A model generated the notes under the pieces. That model made no database searches. It was not told the DNA's origin and worked only from the letters and a program-made list of their open reading frames with translations. The position numbers and the translations under genes are program-made. Source: Littorina saxatilis (lineage: Eukaryota; Mollusca; Gastropoda; Littorinimorpha; Littorinidae). From it: 64,000 nt of DNA. The stretch is from NCBI RefSeq assembly GCF_037325665.1, contig NC_090250.1:827692-891691 (forward strand), read 5' to 3'. Below, one piece after another: positions 43,000 to 55,806 of the stretch (positions are counted from its first letter, which is position 1; every line of letters begins with the position of its first letter).

Positions 43000-44160
43000 A
43001 TCAAAGATGCTTGTTGTACAGTGGATTCATACCCCCAACGTCTCTTTTAGAACCCCCCAATTAAAGACTCCCTCCCTTTTAAGATTACTTAACTTAATGA
43101 AGTGTCGGTCTCTAGCAAAATGTATACATTACTCAATTAGATGAAGACATTGGTTTTCTGAGGTAAATTGCACATAAACACGTTGATCCTGATTTTTCAT
43201 GAATAAAAGCAGTTATACCCGTCTTATTTTTCCTTCTTACTTTTTGTAAATATCTTAATAATGTAGCGATCTTTGCAGGCCGAAAGAATATGAAGCAGAA
43301 TAATAGCAATGTTTTCCTTCGGATGTCTCAAATCGGTTTTCTATCATAAGCAGTCAAGTTTTGTCCTAATTTTGATGCGGTTCTGTGTGTTTGTGAGCGT
43401 GTGTGTGTGTGTGTGTGTGTGTGTATGCCGTCTGTATGCATCGGTATGCGTATGCACGTGTGTGTGTCTGTGTGGATGCATGCATGTGCGTGTGCGCATG
43501 CTTTGTCATCCTTTCCTCTTCCACGCGATTAAGTTGCCATTAGAATCTCACCAGAAACAGAAGAAAACTTACCTTGTCGTAGTTTATTTTTCTATCCAAG
43601 GGAAATCACTCTTGCTGCACATTTTTGAGTCTGTGGTACCGGATACTACCGAAAGCGAATGTTTTCGTTTGTCGCTTCGGACAACAAATACGGAACGAGT
43701 ATTGCCAAGCTGACGCATTGAAATTAGGGAGGATTCTTTTCCTTTGTTTTTTTCTGTTTATACTTCATGTGAAAGGACAAGATGATTTCGAGACAATGCA
43801 GAAAACAAAATGCGTGTATGCTGATGTTAGCTATAAAGCACTTTCCCAGCCTTCCTGCAAAGACTTTGAGTTTTATCCTGTGTAAATCAAATCAGGCCTG
43901 GGAATGAGTAAAAGTGGTTTGGGCATACTGACGGGAAAATGTTGCGTTTTAAGCATTTTTAAGGGCACATGGAGGCTCTTTTCTTTTTCTTTTCACAATT
44001 ATAAAAGGACTTTGTCGTATTTACGACAAAAGGCGTATCGATCCCAGGCCCGAATAGTGAAAATCTGGTATCAGGAGTTGGTATACATATGCGCATACGC
44101 ATCTGAGAACGACCAATATTGTTTTCCCAGTCACTCGGCTTTACATTCATTCAGCTCATA
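43000..44160. other. Intergenic region between raftlin-like and cyclin A
   Basis: Holds the left half of a Tigger-like MITE at 43019-43100 (CAGTGGATTCATACCCCC) and a (GT)n tract at 43397-43424. No gene is recognised. Confidence 0.5.
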
Positions 44161-44205
44161 CTGCATCACATCACATACACAGACACAGACAGTAAAGTTA
44201 TTATC

Positions 44206-44211
44206 TTTATT
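44206..44211 (-). terminator. Candidate cyclin A poly(A) signal
   Basis: AATAAA on the minus strand, about 2.5 kb past the cyclin A stop codon. No competing gene lies between, so it could end a long 3' UTR that includes the 223-bp tandem repeats. Confidence 0.4.
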
Positions 44212-44761
44212 AAGATTCTCAGACTGTTTAAAAGCTTCATTCAGTACAAATCAGTCACACTTTCTACGCAAATAAAAATCTGTAAGCATTTGACTTTCAA
44301 TGATTTGATAAGAGGCTCCACAACAGCAAGAAACATTACCACTTGGTGCAAGACTGTTCAGACACATTGAAACAAATATGACAACACTTCACATGAAATA
44401 TATTAGAGCACATGGTGATAAAACAGGGAATGAACAATCACAGATTACTACAATTCCCAGAAAATCAAACGACTTTCACAGCGAAACCATTTTGCAATCA
44501 TAAGTTACAAACCTGACACGCAAAACTTGTTTTACACTGAATTAGTAAATGTTTGCACAAAGGCCAAGGTATTGTAAATGCAGCATCAGAGCAATGGTCG
44601 GATATGAAGATAACGGAAGTGCGAAGGTCTACGTGTTGTAGTTGTTCATATTTACATCAGGCTGTACACATTTACATAATGGTTGTAACAACCAGTCAAG
44701 AGATGAAGACAGACAAGAGGAGAAGCGGCAACAGAAATAGCCAAAGCAACAGACAGCTGAC

Positions 44762-45433
44762 AGACGAGTCGAGGGGGAGACAGAAAAGGTTTTGAAATGA
44801 TACACATGTTCAGATGGACAGACAAGGCAGAGAATGGCAGTGCGCAAACATTTTCATCACATTTTGTTCTGCTAACTAGAAAAAAGTTTAAGGGCTTTGG
44901 CTGGTTGCAATACTGCACCTTTTTTCACATACCCAGGCAACAACAAACTGACTGCAGTTAATATAGAGATCACTGCTATTAAGCAGACGAGTCGAGGGGG
45001 AGACAGAAAAGGTTTTGAAATGATACACATGTTCAGATGGACAGACAAGGCAGAGAATGGCAGTGCGCAAACATTTTCATCACATTTTGTTCTGCTAACT
45101 AGAAAAAAGTTTAAGGGCTTTGGCTGGTTGCAATACTGCACCTTTTTTCACATACCCAGGCAACAACAAACTGACTGCAGTTAATATAGAGATCACTGCT
45201 ATTAAGCAGACGAGTCGAGGGGGAGACAGAAAAGGTTTTGAAATGATACACATGTTCAGATGGACAGACAAGGCAGAGAATGGCAGTGCGCAAACATTTT
45301 CACCACATTTTGTTCTGCTAACTAGAAAAAAGTTTAAGGGTTTTGGCTGGTTGCAATACTGCACCTTTTTTCACATACCCAGGCAACAACAAACTGACTG
45401 CAGTTAATATAGAGATCACTGCTATTAAGCAGA
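44762..45433. repeat. 223-bp tandem repeat, three copies
   Basis: Copies start at 44762, 44985 and 45208 with CAGACGAGTCGAGGGGGAG and are almost identical (single differences such as CATCAC/CACCAC). They lie downstream of the cyclin A stop codon, in its likely 3' UTR. Confidence 0.92.
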
Positions 45434-46717
45434 CGGGGAAGACAGAAGAAACGTCTTACCACAAAGACTAACAACACAGTTTACAAAGTACATCATAGAA
45501 ATGAGAAAGAAAAGACAGAAAGAACCGAGGCGTGGAAGACAGATCAGCAGCAACGAAGAAACATGAGGCGGTAGGCTAGCATCAGTAGACTAACAAGTTT
45601 GAACATGGCCATTTGAGATAGGATTCATGATCGTTATAGTTTTTTTTATAAGTTTCTTCACTCATCCCATCATTCTGCCAAAACAAAACTTTCACACACA
45701 TTTAAATTCAATGTTTCACATTTGTTAATCAAATGGTGTTAAAATTCCTTTCTACATCCCACTTGAAATGATTCTAGTATAAAAAGGACAGATAAAAATT
45801 TATCTTGTAGAATATTTTGATCCTTTTTAAAATGGCATATAAAACCACCAGTTTACTTCTCAGAAAAACAGCGTTAAAAGCACAGCAAGTTAAAAGAAAG
45901 CCAGTAGGCTCGGAGGGAATTAAAAACCATTCATCGATTTATCCTGATCCTAAACAGTAACAGCTCCCTATGAAAAGCATTCACTCATCCCTCCCGCTCA
46001 CAAACCGGGTACCTCACATTAAAATCGTGATACAGCATGCCCAAACTCACAACTGTAAAGCATGCTAACACAAAGTAAGAATCACAATATTGCACAAACG
46101 TCAGTGCCAAATGAAAGTGAAGGCAACTCTCATGCAATCGTTTCCAAGCTAACACGGATTTATGCAGCATAGAAGGCAGGACAGCGACAGGCCTGTGGAA
46201 TAGTTTGCTTTCATCAGTCTACCCCAGCGAGTCCTTTTGCCAGTGCACTAATGACTGCTCGAGGTCACGTTACAGCAGACTGACAAACTAGGGTGGTTAG
46301 ACCACCCTGTCACGCCTTCACTTGGAATGGTAAATGCACGGAGGGAACGCCAGCCTTGCACCTGGCAGCGATGGCATCTTGAAGAGGAGGCTCATCATCA
46401 AAGTAACCTCCTGGCGGTGATGGTAGTGGGAAATGAAGGGGGGGGGGGGGGGATTAGTTTAGATGGCAAGCAAGCACTGCAGTATGTCCACCTGCCGATC
46501 AGCAATGTTGAGCACCAGGTTTTGGCAGCCCACCATGAGTGAAATGATGAGCCATAATGTACAGGGAGCAGCAACAGTAGACATCTGGGCTTGCTTGCCA
46601 TCCAGTCGTTGCGCGTTCCCCCGCCCCCATCATGTGGGTTGTGGGGTGGGGGAAGATAGGGACGATGTGCCGCATGGGAGGTGAGTATGAGCTGCCGTCT
46701 TGGTCGGCCACAGGTCC

Positions 46718-49700
46718 TTACATCAGGGGCATCAGCAAAGACTGGGCAGGGATATCCGCAACTCGGTCAAACCTGCAACCGTTCAGTGAGGCTGTTAGTC
46801 TGGGCCTGATAAGCTCACCCATTCCATACCAGAGAACATACGCCCTTGCTAAAACTTGGCAGAATGGTTCTTCTTCTTCTTCTGCGTTTGTGGGCTGAAA
46901 CTCCCACGTACACTCGTGTTTTTGCACGAGTGGAATTTTACGTGTATGACCGTTTTTACCCCGCCATTAAGGCAGCCATACGCCGATTTCGGAGGAAAGG
47001 GCAGAATGGTTGATAGCTATGTCTGATTAGCTCATCCATCCTAAACAGATGCCCATGGTACTTACAGGCTTTCAAATTTAACAGGCAGCTTGTTATTTTC
47101 AGTACATTTGTCATGCTATGTTTGGACTAGTATGCCTTGTCTGCACCCTGCAACGTCCCAAATCCTACTTCTCTGTTATTGCTACTTGTGAGAGCACAAC
47201 TCAATAGTTTTTGTTCTAAATACGAAAGAAGATTACTGCCTACAAATCCTTTCTCAATCTTTGCTCACCACCTTCCAACTGCCCATGTACGATTCTGCAC
47301 TAAAAACTTTCGGTCAAAACAATGACTAATCATTGCTTCAGAAAAATATCCTGAAACCAGACAAAAAAAGAATGTGCGCTGCCAAAATTTAGCCTCCTAA
47401 TGTTCTTATTGTGACATGCATCCCTTCCACAGGATTATATCTGGACCGGAGTATGCCATAGAATCACCCCATGTAAATCACGTGCACAAAATGTAACTTA
47501 CTTGGTCTGACGGTACTTTTCGCGGACGGCCTGCTGGGGGTGTTCGGGTGCGTCGTGGTGAAGGTCGTACAACATGCGCACGCAGGGAGCCAGCTGCTTC
47601 AGGGAGTAGCGGGACGTCGTCTCACACTGGGAAGACTAATAGCAAAATGGGGACTTTCAGTAGATATTTCTCTACTATCCAAAAACAATCCCTTAGTACT
47701 GGTAAAACAGTGAGAAGACTGTCAGTGTAAGTCGTGGTCACACCAAATTTTCCTACTGCTAATAGCAACCCCACTACTACAAGCAGAACAAAATGAGAAC
47801 ATATAAAGCGTTTACTGCCAGAGAAACTCAAGGTAGGACATTTCTCTACATCCAATAACAAACTTTACGATGGTAGAACACAGTGAGGAGACTGAATTTG
47901 AAAAACACAAATACAGGTTAGGTCAAATTTTCCTAGCATCCAATACAACTCCTTTGACTACTAGAAAGTAAGAAACACTTGAGTTTGAGCAGCATGGGAA
48001 GACTTACCCAGCAGTCCTGTACGTTGAGGGTGTAGTTGGCAACACAGAGGGCGCTAGCGGCCACCAGACTGGATGGGAACACCAGGTACTTCTCGTAGTC
48101 CACCAGAACAAGCTCACAGATGTACTGCAAAAGCAAAGTGGGTTTCGATTATACACAGCATTCAGGAAGAACAGAAATGAGCAATATTCAGAACGTCTCC
48201 TTTCCCTGCAATGGTCATTCAACGACTAAGCTGAACCATGAACATAGACTTACATAGACTGCAGTGTCTACCTGCTTAGTCTGAGCAGTTGCGCAATGAG
48301 ACACTGAAATTATTTACGGTGCTTTAGTGTAAGTGTACAAGCTTCTTTCCCCTAAACACAGACCACCCCTGAAGATCTCTTGGGTCAACCCACCATGGCC
48401 ATATGCTTGACATCGTCCTCTGCCCGAACATGACGCAGCAGTCGCTCAACGAACCAGTTGACAGTGGGTGTGGCAACGTCGAAGTTGAGAACTTTCAGGA
48501 TGAGGTGCTCCATGCGCAGGATCTGAGGAAGCAAGGGCAAACAGTTATTAACAGTCCAAAAGTGTTCACAAGGTAAGCCATCAACACTGAATGAAATTGG
48601 AGCAACTGCGTTGGAAGTAATTATTTTCGACCTAGGCCAAAATGTCCTGCCCTATCAGCCTCTGATACTGGGAACAACTCTGCCTTTACAAAGAACTGAA
48701 CATGACAATACCGACAGTTTTCATTCACACCTAAAGACATTGTTCAAAGCACATATGTGAACAACATTTCAGCAGTTTCAGACTTACATTCAGAGATGTC
48801 GTTAGGCATCGGACATAGACGATTTAGAGGCTCAAATGTCCGATTCACATAGCCGCATGGCGGTCAGATGTCTTATCGTTTTGAACTAAGCGATGGCATT
48901 GTCCGATAAGAACTCCATTCCTTCGGACAGCGCGATATTCGTTAATGTTCCTTTCAAGATACATATTTGCAAAAAGCTACCAAGCACTCTCGCATACAGG
49001 TGCACTGAAGTTGTGCAGTGCGGATCTTGCGTTTGGGTGACACCCGTCTGCAGCACATTAAAGTTATGAATTTGTAGCAACATCCCTTTTACACGTGACA
49101 AAGTACACTTTCTGTGAAAGAAGCACTTTTTAATTATGTCTTTTCCCCTTACTACACACCTGTTTCTTCTGGTACGTGTCATCAGTGATGTAGACAAACT
49201 CATTGACATCTGGTGGGTAGATCTCCTCGTACTTTCTGTAACAGCACAAACATACAAAATGTACATCAAATGCACCAACTAAACATACAACAAATAGGCC
49301 CAGTTCCCCTGTTATCTAAACTTGTTACACTCCCCTTGTGCAAACACGACTGCACCAAACGATCAAGTTGTAGCATAACTGGACAAACAACTCTACCTTC
49401 ATCTTCTCCACTTCAAGTAAACTACTACTCTTTTTATCATCTGGAACTAGCATGTTCATACAGGTCTGTGCTGCACAGCACAGTGCATACAAACTAAAAT
49501 GCAGAAAAGTCTAACTCTAAGCGTCTGCGTGGCAGTCACAAACACAAGTACCATTCGGTTTGGTAACGAGCAACGCTCAAGTTAATACACGAAGCAACAA
49601 ACAAAAGAAAACTCACGAAGCAAGGAACATAGCGGAGGCTCCAACCAGCTGAAGCTTTGAGCGCAGCACAGACATGTGAGAGAGGAAGCGGTCGATGTAG

Positions 49701-52062
49701 TTGACAGCAAGGAAGAGGGTCTCACGCTGCAGTTTGTACTCCTCAGCCACCTCCACCAGCCAGTCCACCAGGATAGATCTCATCCCCATGGTCACATCTT
49801 GCTGGCGACGCATGAAACCAGGCCTGGGGCGGTTCTTGTGCTGCGAAAGTAAATACCACACAGGTCAGAATAAACTCTGTAGCACACCGACACCTGGTAC
49901 AGCATAGTCCTGATTATCCTCTCGGACGCGATGTCACATATAATGATATTGAAAAAACGAGCGCATATTTCACATTCAGGATAGTGAAAGGCACATGGGG
50001 CTAAATTGGGTACAAACCCCAAACCCTGTTTCAAGTACAAACGGCATTGACCATTCACTGATGCAGAGATAAAGGGAGGCAAACTCCCATTTCCTGTATA
50101 GCCAGGTAAGATGCATCCTCAAGCTCAATGAATCACTTTCTTTCAGTCTGTTCTGTCACCGACTTCCAAGGGGCGTCTAGAGACAGCCAAATGAAGCATC
50201 TTTGTCTTTTTGCTGTTCAGTAACTATCCAGTGTATATTACTTTGCTTATCACACCCTTCCTCAGTTCCAGTATTTTTTAAACATTCAGCTTACCTCTAC
50301 TGTGAGGAGGTAGCTGTAGATATCCTCAGAGTACTCTGGAACGTCCTCGATGACAGACTCTCTGTCGTCAGAGCTCAGGGTGTAGGTCGCGCTGCACAGC
50401 TGATCCTGCTGGGCCATCACACACTCGTTCTCGTCACTGTCGTCCTCAATCTCCTCTTCCACTCCAGACATATCCAGGAAATAGGAAGAGCCTGCAAATA
50501 AACAGTGGCACCATTTACAATTTGGTACATTTACATCACAATTTTGTATCAATAGCAATACTTGCTCTTATCATCAATAGTAAGCACTAAACAGCAATGG
50601 GCACTCTTAAAATAATGCAAAGATTATTTGAGCAAATGTTTACAGTACTGGACAAACTGGAGTTAAAAATACAGCCAACTAGTTGCTTCAGTCATCCTTC
50701 CTCACAGAAAACAGTATATAAATAAATAAAGACCGCGTTGAGCAGAGCTGAAGCACGCCAGTAATTTGCATTTGTAAGTGAATGCAAAAAAACTTCCCAA
50801 ACATGCCAAGCCAGCTTTCATCATCTTCTGGGACAAAAGCTGAAATCACACTGAACACGAAATCCTTACCTCCTGGCACCCTGGACTGAGGCTGGGGGAT
50901 AGTAGGTAGGCGCATGACGGCATCACTCAGCGACGGCATCCTGTTCTCCGCGTCATCCTCAACCATATCCTCCATGTGTGAAAGCACTGGTGCCTTGTGC
51001 AGCTGAGTGTCGGCATCCACAAAAATGCTGAACGTCTGCTGACTGGACTTGCCGAAAGCTTTTTGTGCCACACCAGCATTCTCGTCTCCCACCTTGACCA
51101 CATCATGCGCAGACTGTGTGAAAAAAGCCGACAAGTATAAAGCTTGCTGCTAGTGTGATTCAACTACAATAATAACGTTTCTGACTGGCTATTTGACATT
51201 GGTTCAGCCACAAACTTTGCTCCTAATCCTAACATTACCAAGGAATCTTGCTATTTTACTTTTCTAATTCTACTGTTGGATCTTAAATGAACTGCCTAAC
51301 TTGTCAAATTTAAATGAACTCAATGTGACCTTACAAGCTCATATAAAGGCATATCATTTTCAATCTAAAAATGTGACTGTGGCTAATTTGTGCACGAATT
51401 CCTGCAGGCTACAGAAAACAGTATTGTCAAATCTCATACATTTGTTTTTTTGTTCGCATACTATTTCTGTGAGACTGCTTGTTTGGGCATTGGAGCTGAA
51501 AAGCATTTACCGGCTTGCACAAAGCAGGTTTAGTAAGATCGCTCAGCTAGAGTTACGGCCCGTCGCCTTTGAACATGAGGCAACATTGCAACGGTCGAAC
51601 CAACGCTGCAATGTTCAAGTGCAAACCCTACTTGTTTAGATTCTGCTTCGATAGCAAACAACAGAGAAACGCTGCATGGTGCATGACGTTTCATTAGTTA
51701 CATAATTTCAAAGCGTTTGAGTACTTATTTTATGAATACAGAACACACAAACAAAGAATTTCGAACGGTTCAGTCGGTCAAGGATGTCCCGTGTTTCGCG
51801 TCGTGCTGATGCTTACAATATTCGAAAGTTTAATAAAACTTGACTCAAAATACTGGCAAACTAGGCAAACAAAACTCAGGACATGAATAGTACTCACCTT
51901 TGCTGCCCGTGAGGGTTGTTTCCGCACATTGTTGGTAATACTCCCAAGCACAGTCCTTTTTTGGCCTCTGGTTTCTCTAGTAGCCATCTTCGCCTGTCTC
52001 GACTGATTTTCTTTCACTAATGCCTTTGCTCTCCCGGTAAGGTCTCTGGTGGTTGAAGCCAT
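46718..52062 (-). CDS. CCNA: Cyclin A, complete, nine exons, 446 residues
   Basis: Regulatory partner of CDK2/CDK1 for S phase and mitotic entry; nuclear. Exons in order are 52062-51898, 51113-50870, 50491-50295, 49840-49617, 49235-49160, 48522-48394, 48124-48008, 47635-47502 and 46772-46718. All are GT-AG and phases join without a break from ATG to TAA. The N-terminus has a KEN box (17-19) and a destruction box RTVLG (36-40) for APC/C-driven breakdown. VPEYSEDI leads into the cyclin box; the hydrophobic patch is MRSIL (222-226; MRAIL in human), followed by [17 protein letters not shown] and [19 protein letters not shown]. The second cyclin fold runs from ATPTVNWF to the [12 protein letters not shown] end. 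Length agrees with other molluscan A cyclins (about 420-450). The acceptor of exon 8 was chosen at TAG|TCTTCC because it restores the family spacing; a site 9 bp further in would also keep the frame. Confidence 0.97.
46870..46999 (-). mobile_element. 5'-truncated SINE with 12-bp TSD
   Basis: Perfect GGCAGAATGGTT copies at 46858-46869 and 47000-47011 flank a 130-bp insert. On the minus strand it carries TGGCGGGGTAAAAACGGTCAT, the 3' body of the SINE at 36601-36934, and ends in a GAAGAAGAA tail. It lies in the last intron of cyclin A. Confidence 0.88.
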
Positions 52063-52091
52063 TGCTTATTAAAGTGTAAGTGAGATACAGT

Positions 52092-52283
52092 CTTCAAACA
52101 CGTTTTTGCGTGCCTTGATACGAAGAGACAGCAGCACGCTTTCGAGTTTGACTGAAGGTAAAGAACGTTAGGGTCTGCGCATCGTTTTATCACATCGACA
52201 GCTGAGCTTGAATATTGCGGGGCTGCGGGAGTCGACCAATGAGGGCTCAAGAGAGGCGCACGTGATAAACAAGATTGGCCAAT
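52092..52283 (-). promoter_or_regulatory. Cyclin A promoter: CCAAT boxes and CHR-type motifs
   Basis: CCAAT at 52236-52240 and the double-faced ATTGGCCAAT at 52274-52283 lie about 34 bp apart. A CHR-type TTTGAA (gene sense) lies at 52092-52097, 30 bp before the ATG; a second related motif CTTGAA (plus strand) lies at 52207-52212, closer to the CCAAT spacing usual for such promoters. Paired CCAAT plus CHR is known from G2/M-phase gene promoters bound by NF-Y and the DREAM complex; use here is inferred. Confidence 0.5.
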
Positions 52284-52329
52284 GAAATCGCATCGCTGCG
52301 GCCATTCGTCGTGAACAAACGCTGCAGGT

Positions 52330-53241
52330 CAATGTCAAGGACTAAGCCGACTTTCGCTTTCACAGCTACTTGTGTTTACTTTTCGAGGTCATGCTTTAGA
52401 CCGCTGACATCATTGATTGCTTATGCAATTGCCTGTTAGCTATGGATAGGGGGTGAGGGGGCAACGGGTGGATGAGGGAAGTGCGGTGGGAACTATAGTT
52501 TTGCAAACTTTCCCTCAGGCAACTTTCTAGGTGTTAGCTGCTGAGGTTTTTTAAGTCATGGATGACTTTGTACCCCGTGTTTACCATGTAGTTAGAATAC
52601 CGGTATCAGCATCAGATATGACTTTAGAATAAAAATGAATTGTTACCTTTTAACATTATTTATTCGTTTAATTTCTGTTTTTTCTTCTTTTCTTTTTTTC
52701 TTCTTATTCTAGACACCCCAACTGATCCCAATTCCACTACTATCAAATTTCTGTTCTGTCGGATTACAACTTATGTTGAAGATTGGTGTTTGTATTTGAT
52801 GGTGTGTGTTTTTTTATTTTTTTATTTTTATTTTGTTATTGCATCCGATGTAAAATGAGTCTTCTGGTCCTTTTTCTTTTAAATAAGAAAATCAATACAA
52901 CGAAGACAAAAACTATTGATATAAAAAAAAATAACAAAAACACCCAATGCGGCAACCCCTGAGTTGAAAAATTAGAGCGGGAAAGAAATAACGACAACAT
53001 TGTTTCGCATTGCAACAACATTTCATAAGTTTTCTTAATCATGTTCTTCTTATTTTTTTTTTTCAAAATTAACCTGGTCAGTGCTGTTCTTACCGTTCAA
53101 GCATTGTCTAATGATTATAACTTCTAATTTTCTTGATTAAAGTTTTGTTTTGAAGAACGTTACTATACTTCTACTAGGAAAACGATGTTTTTCTCTGATT
53201 AATCGAAAGTATTCATAAAATTATGTAAATGCGACAATAAA
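52330..53241. other. Upstream of cyclin A, no gene seen
   Basis: T-rich tracts at 52675-52712 and 52808-52845 and otherwise unique AT-rich sequence. I see no exon. Confidence 0.5.
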
Positions 53242-53598
53242 GAGGGCCCCAAAGGGGGGGTATCATCACGATCACGGGAAGGGACATTTTAGCTTTCACG
53301 ATCACAGTTACCTTGATTTTTGTTTTCACGATCACAAACACCTTGACGAATAGAGGATCATAGAGTGATACAGCTGTGAAAAATGTACGTTGAAAATAAA
53401 ATGCTTTGCAATAATGCCCATCACGATCACGAAAACAAATGACGATCACGATCACGAGACTTGATTTTTTTGTCATCACGGATCACGGGCAAAGTCCCAT
53501 CACGATCACAGAAATGGAAATTTCGGCAATCACGGTCACACTGAGAAAGGTCAAAAAACGCCAATCACGATCACGATTTTAAACCCTTTGGGGCCCTC
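53242..53598. mobile_element. Element with GAGGGCCCCAAAGG ends and ATCACGATCACG core
   Basis: A 357-bp insert with inverted ends GAGGGCCCCAAAGG / CCTTTGGGGCCCTC and AATAAA on both sides (53236-53241, 53599-53604). The interior repeats ATCACGATCACG or variants about ten times in one orientation. No coding frame. Class unknown. Confidence 0.75.
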
Positions 53599-53604
53599 AA
53601 TAAA

Positions 53605-54600
53605 CATACATATATAGCGGCGAAACCGTGACTGACTGAAATCACTTCGAGCAGCTTTGCTAACGCATAGCAATAAAGCACCGATAACACATTAATAAAT
53701 ATCAGCGCTTTGATTCAAGGTCGGTTCCGGTTTTGAGTAAACTTCAAGGTTTATTATGATAATCATAGCATTTTTAACACAGTCATACACTGAGATATAT
53801 CTCGATCTACTGAAAGACCTATGCAGATAAGCAGCGAGATTGAACTCGCTCGAGTCACATGATGCTCTCAAGAAGGCAGTAATTCGGCGATAACACCTCT
53901 ATAACAAGTGCTTTGATTTCTTTGATTCAGGTTTTCGTCTACACTGAGATCAAGGTTTATTTCCCAACATCTTCGAATTCCCCCAAAGCTGCGTGCCATA
54001 TTGAAAACGTGTAAAGCAGCGGAACAACTTAAACCCAAATAATAACACTGCATCTGTGTCGAAGAGTATACAGAGCTGCATCATTCTGATAAAGAATAAA
54101 GACGGAATATTTTATTGCCAAAGGGTCCCAGTCGTCGGGGGCTGGATTGCTCGGCCCTACCCTATTCCTTTCCTCCTTTTTTTAATTATTTTTTTTAAAT
54201 ATCATATTAACCAAGTCCTGTCCTCAAGAGGCTGACAAACCATGCCTGTAGGACACTAATTCTCCATTAAAAAAAAAATTTTTTTAATCTAAGACTTACC
54301 ATTTACCTCGCCGGCATCTTGCATGCGAGATTCATCGATGATTTTGAGATAAGTTCGTTATTTGTACCTTTAGTGTTAGTCTGTCTGTCGACCACTGGGT
54401 CGACGTACTGTAAATGTATCGTTTTATTTTGTTAATAACGTTCCGATACCGCACCTATACAATTCTTGTTTTTTGAATAAGACTTCAAGGTTTATTACGA
54501 AGACGGCCCGTCGATGCCCAGAATAAGACTTGGTGAAAGTAACTCAATATCGATAACACTTAAAATAATAAATGCTTTGATTTAGTTGGTTCAGGTTTTT
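53605..54600. other. Non-coding stretch, nothing recognised
   Basis: AT-rich sequence with repeated CAAGGTTTATTA motifs (near 53744, 53952 and 54486), perhaps a degenerate tandem or transposon. No gene or RNA is supported. Confidence 0.4.
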
Positions 54601-54736
54601 ACACTTAGTCAAGTTTTGACTAAATGTTTTAACATAGAGGGGGAATCGAGACGAGGGTCGTGGTGTATGTGTGTGTGTGTGTGTGTGTGTATGTGTGTGT
54701 GTCTGTGTGTCTTTGTGTCTGTTTGTGTGTGTAGGT

Positions 54737-54768
<32 letters not shown>

Positions 54769-55648
54769 CTGTGTCTGTGTCTGTGTCTGTGTCTGTGTCT
54801 GTGCGTGTGTGTGTGTAGAGCGATTCAGACTAAACTACTGGACCGATCTTTATGAAATTTGACATTAGAGTTCCTGGGTATGAAATCCCCGGATATTTTT
54901 TTCATTTTTTCGATAAATGTCTTTCATGACGTTTGTTTGTTTGTTTGTTTGTTTGCTTAACGCCCAGCCGACCACGAAGGGCCATATCAGGGCGGTGCTG
55001 CTTTGACACTTTCATGACGTCATATCCGGCTTTTTGTAAAAGTTGAGGCGGCACTGTCACACCTTCAGTTTTCAATCAAATTGATTGAAATTTTGGCCAA
55101 GCAATCTTCGACGAAGGCCGGACTTCGGTATTGCATTTCAGCATGGAGGCTTAAAAACTAATTAATGATTTTGGTCATTAAAAATCTGAAAATTGTAATT
55201 AAAATTATTTTTTTATAAAACGATCCAAAATTACTTTTATTTTATTCTTCATCATGTTCTGATTCCAAAAACATATAAATATGTTATATTCGGATTAAAA
55301 ACAAGCTCTGAAAATTGAAAATATAAAAATTATTATTAAAATTAAATTTCCGAATTCGTTTTAAAAACAATTTCATCTTGTTCCTTGTCGGTTCCTGATT
55401 CCCAAAACATTAGATATGATATGTTTGGATTAATAACACGCTCAGAAAGTTAAAACGAAGAGAGGTACAGTAAAGCGTGCTAAGCAGCACAGCGCAACAG
55501 CTACCGCGCTGAACAGGCTCGTCACTTTCACTGCCTTTTGCACTAGCGGCGGACTACGGTCATTGTGGAAAAAATGCAGTGCGTTCAGTTTCATTCTGTG
55601 AGTTCCACAGCTTGACTAAATGTAGTAATTTCGCCTTACGCGACTTGT
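54601..55648 (+). mobile_element. ACATTTAGTCAAG repeat family, copy 3, with nested SINE
   Basis: Third copy of the family at 23325-24111, enlarged by a long (GT)n tract (54665-54815) and by a SINE piece at 54932-55008. The end again reads TTTCGCCTTACGCGACTTG. Confidence 0.85.
54932..55008 (-). mobile_element. SINE 3' fragment nested in copy 3
   Basis: A 77-bp insert flanked by perfect CTTTCATGACG (54921-54931 and 55009-55019). On the minus strand it reads GGCCCTTCGTGGTCGGCTGG, then GCGTTAAG and a (CAAA)n tail. The perfect duplication indicates a recent insertion. Confidence 0.88.
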
Positions 55649-55714
55649 TTGTCTTGACATCAAGATCTAATACGATCAGCCCATGACTAAAAGTGGCGTG
55701 CTCCCAGGACCAAA

Positions 55715-55766
55715 GGAGGGTGTGTGTGTGTGGGGGTGTGTGTGTATGAGTGTGGGGGTGTGTGTT

Positions 55767-55806
<40 letters not shown>

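Noticed and set aside
43309-43713. Plus-strand frame rich in CVCVC
   Set aside because: Crosses a (GT)n tract; no homology recognised.
46327-46711. Overlapping short frames downstream of the cyclin A stop
   Set aside because: No splice logic or homology; this stretch fits the cyclin A 3' UTR.
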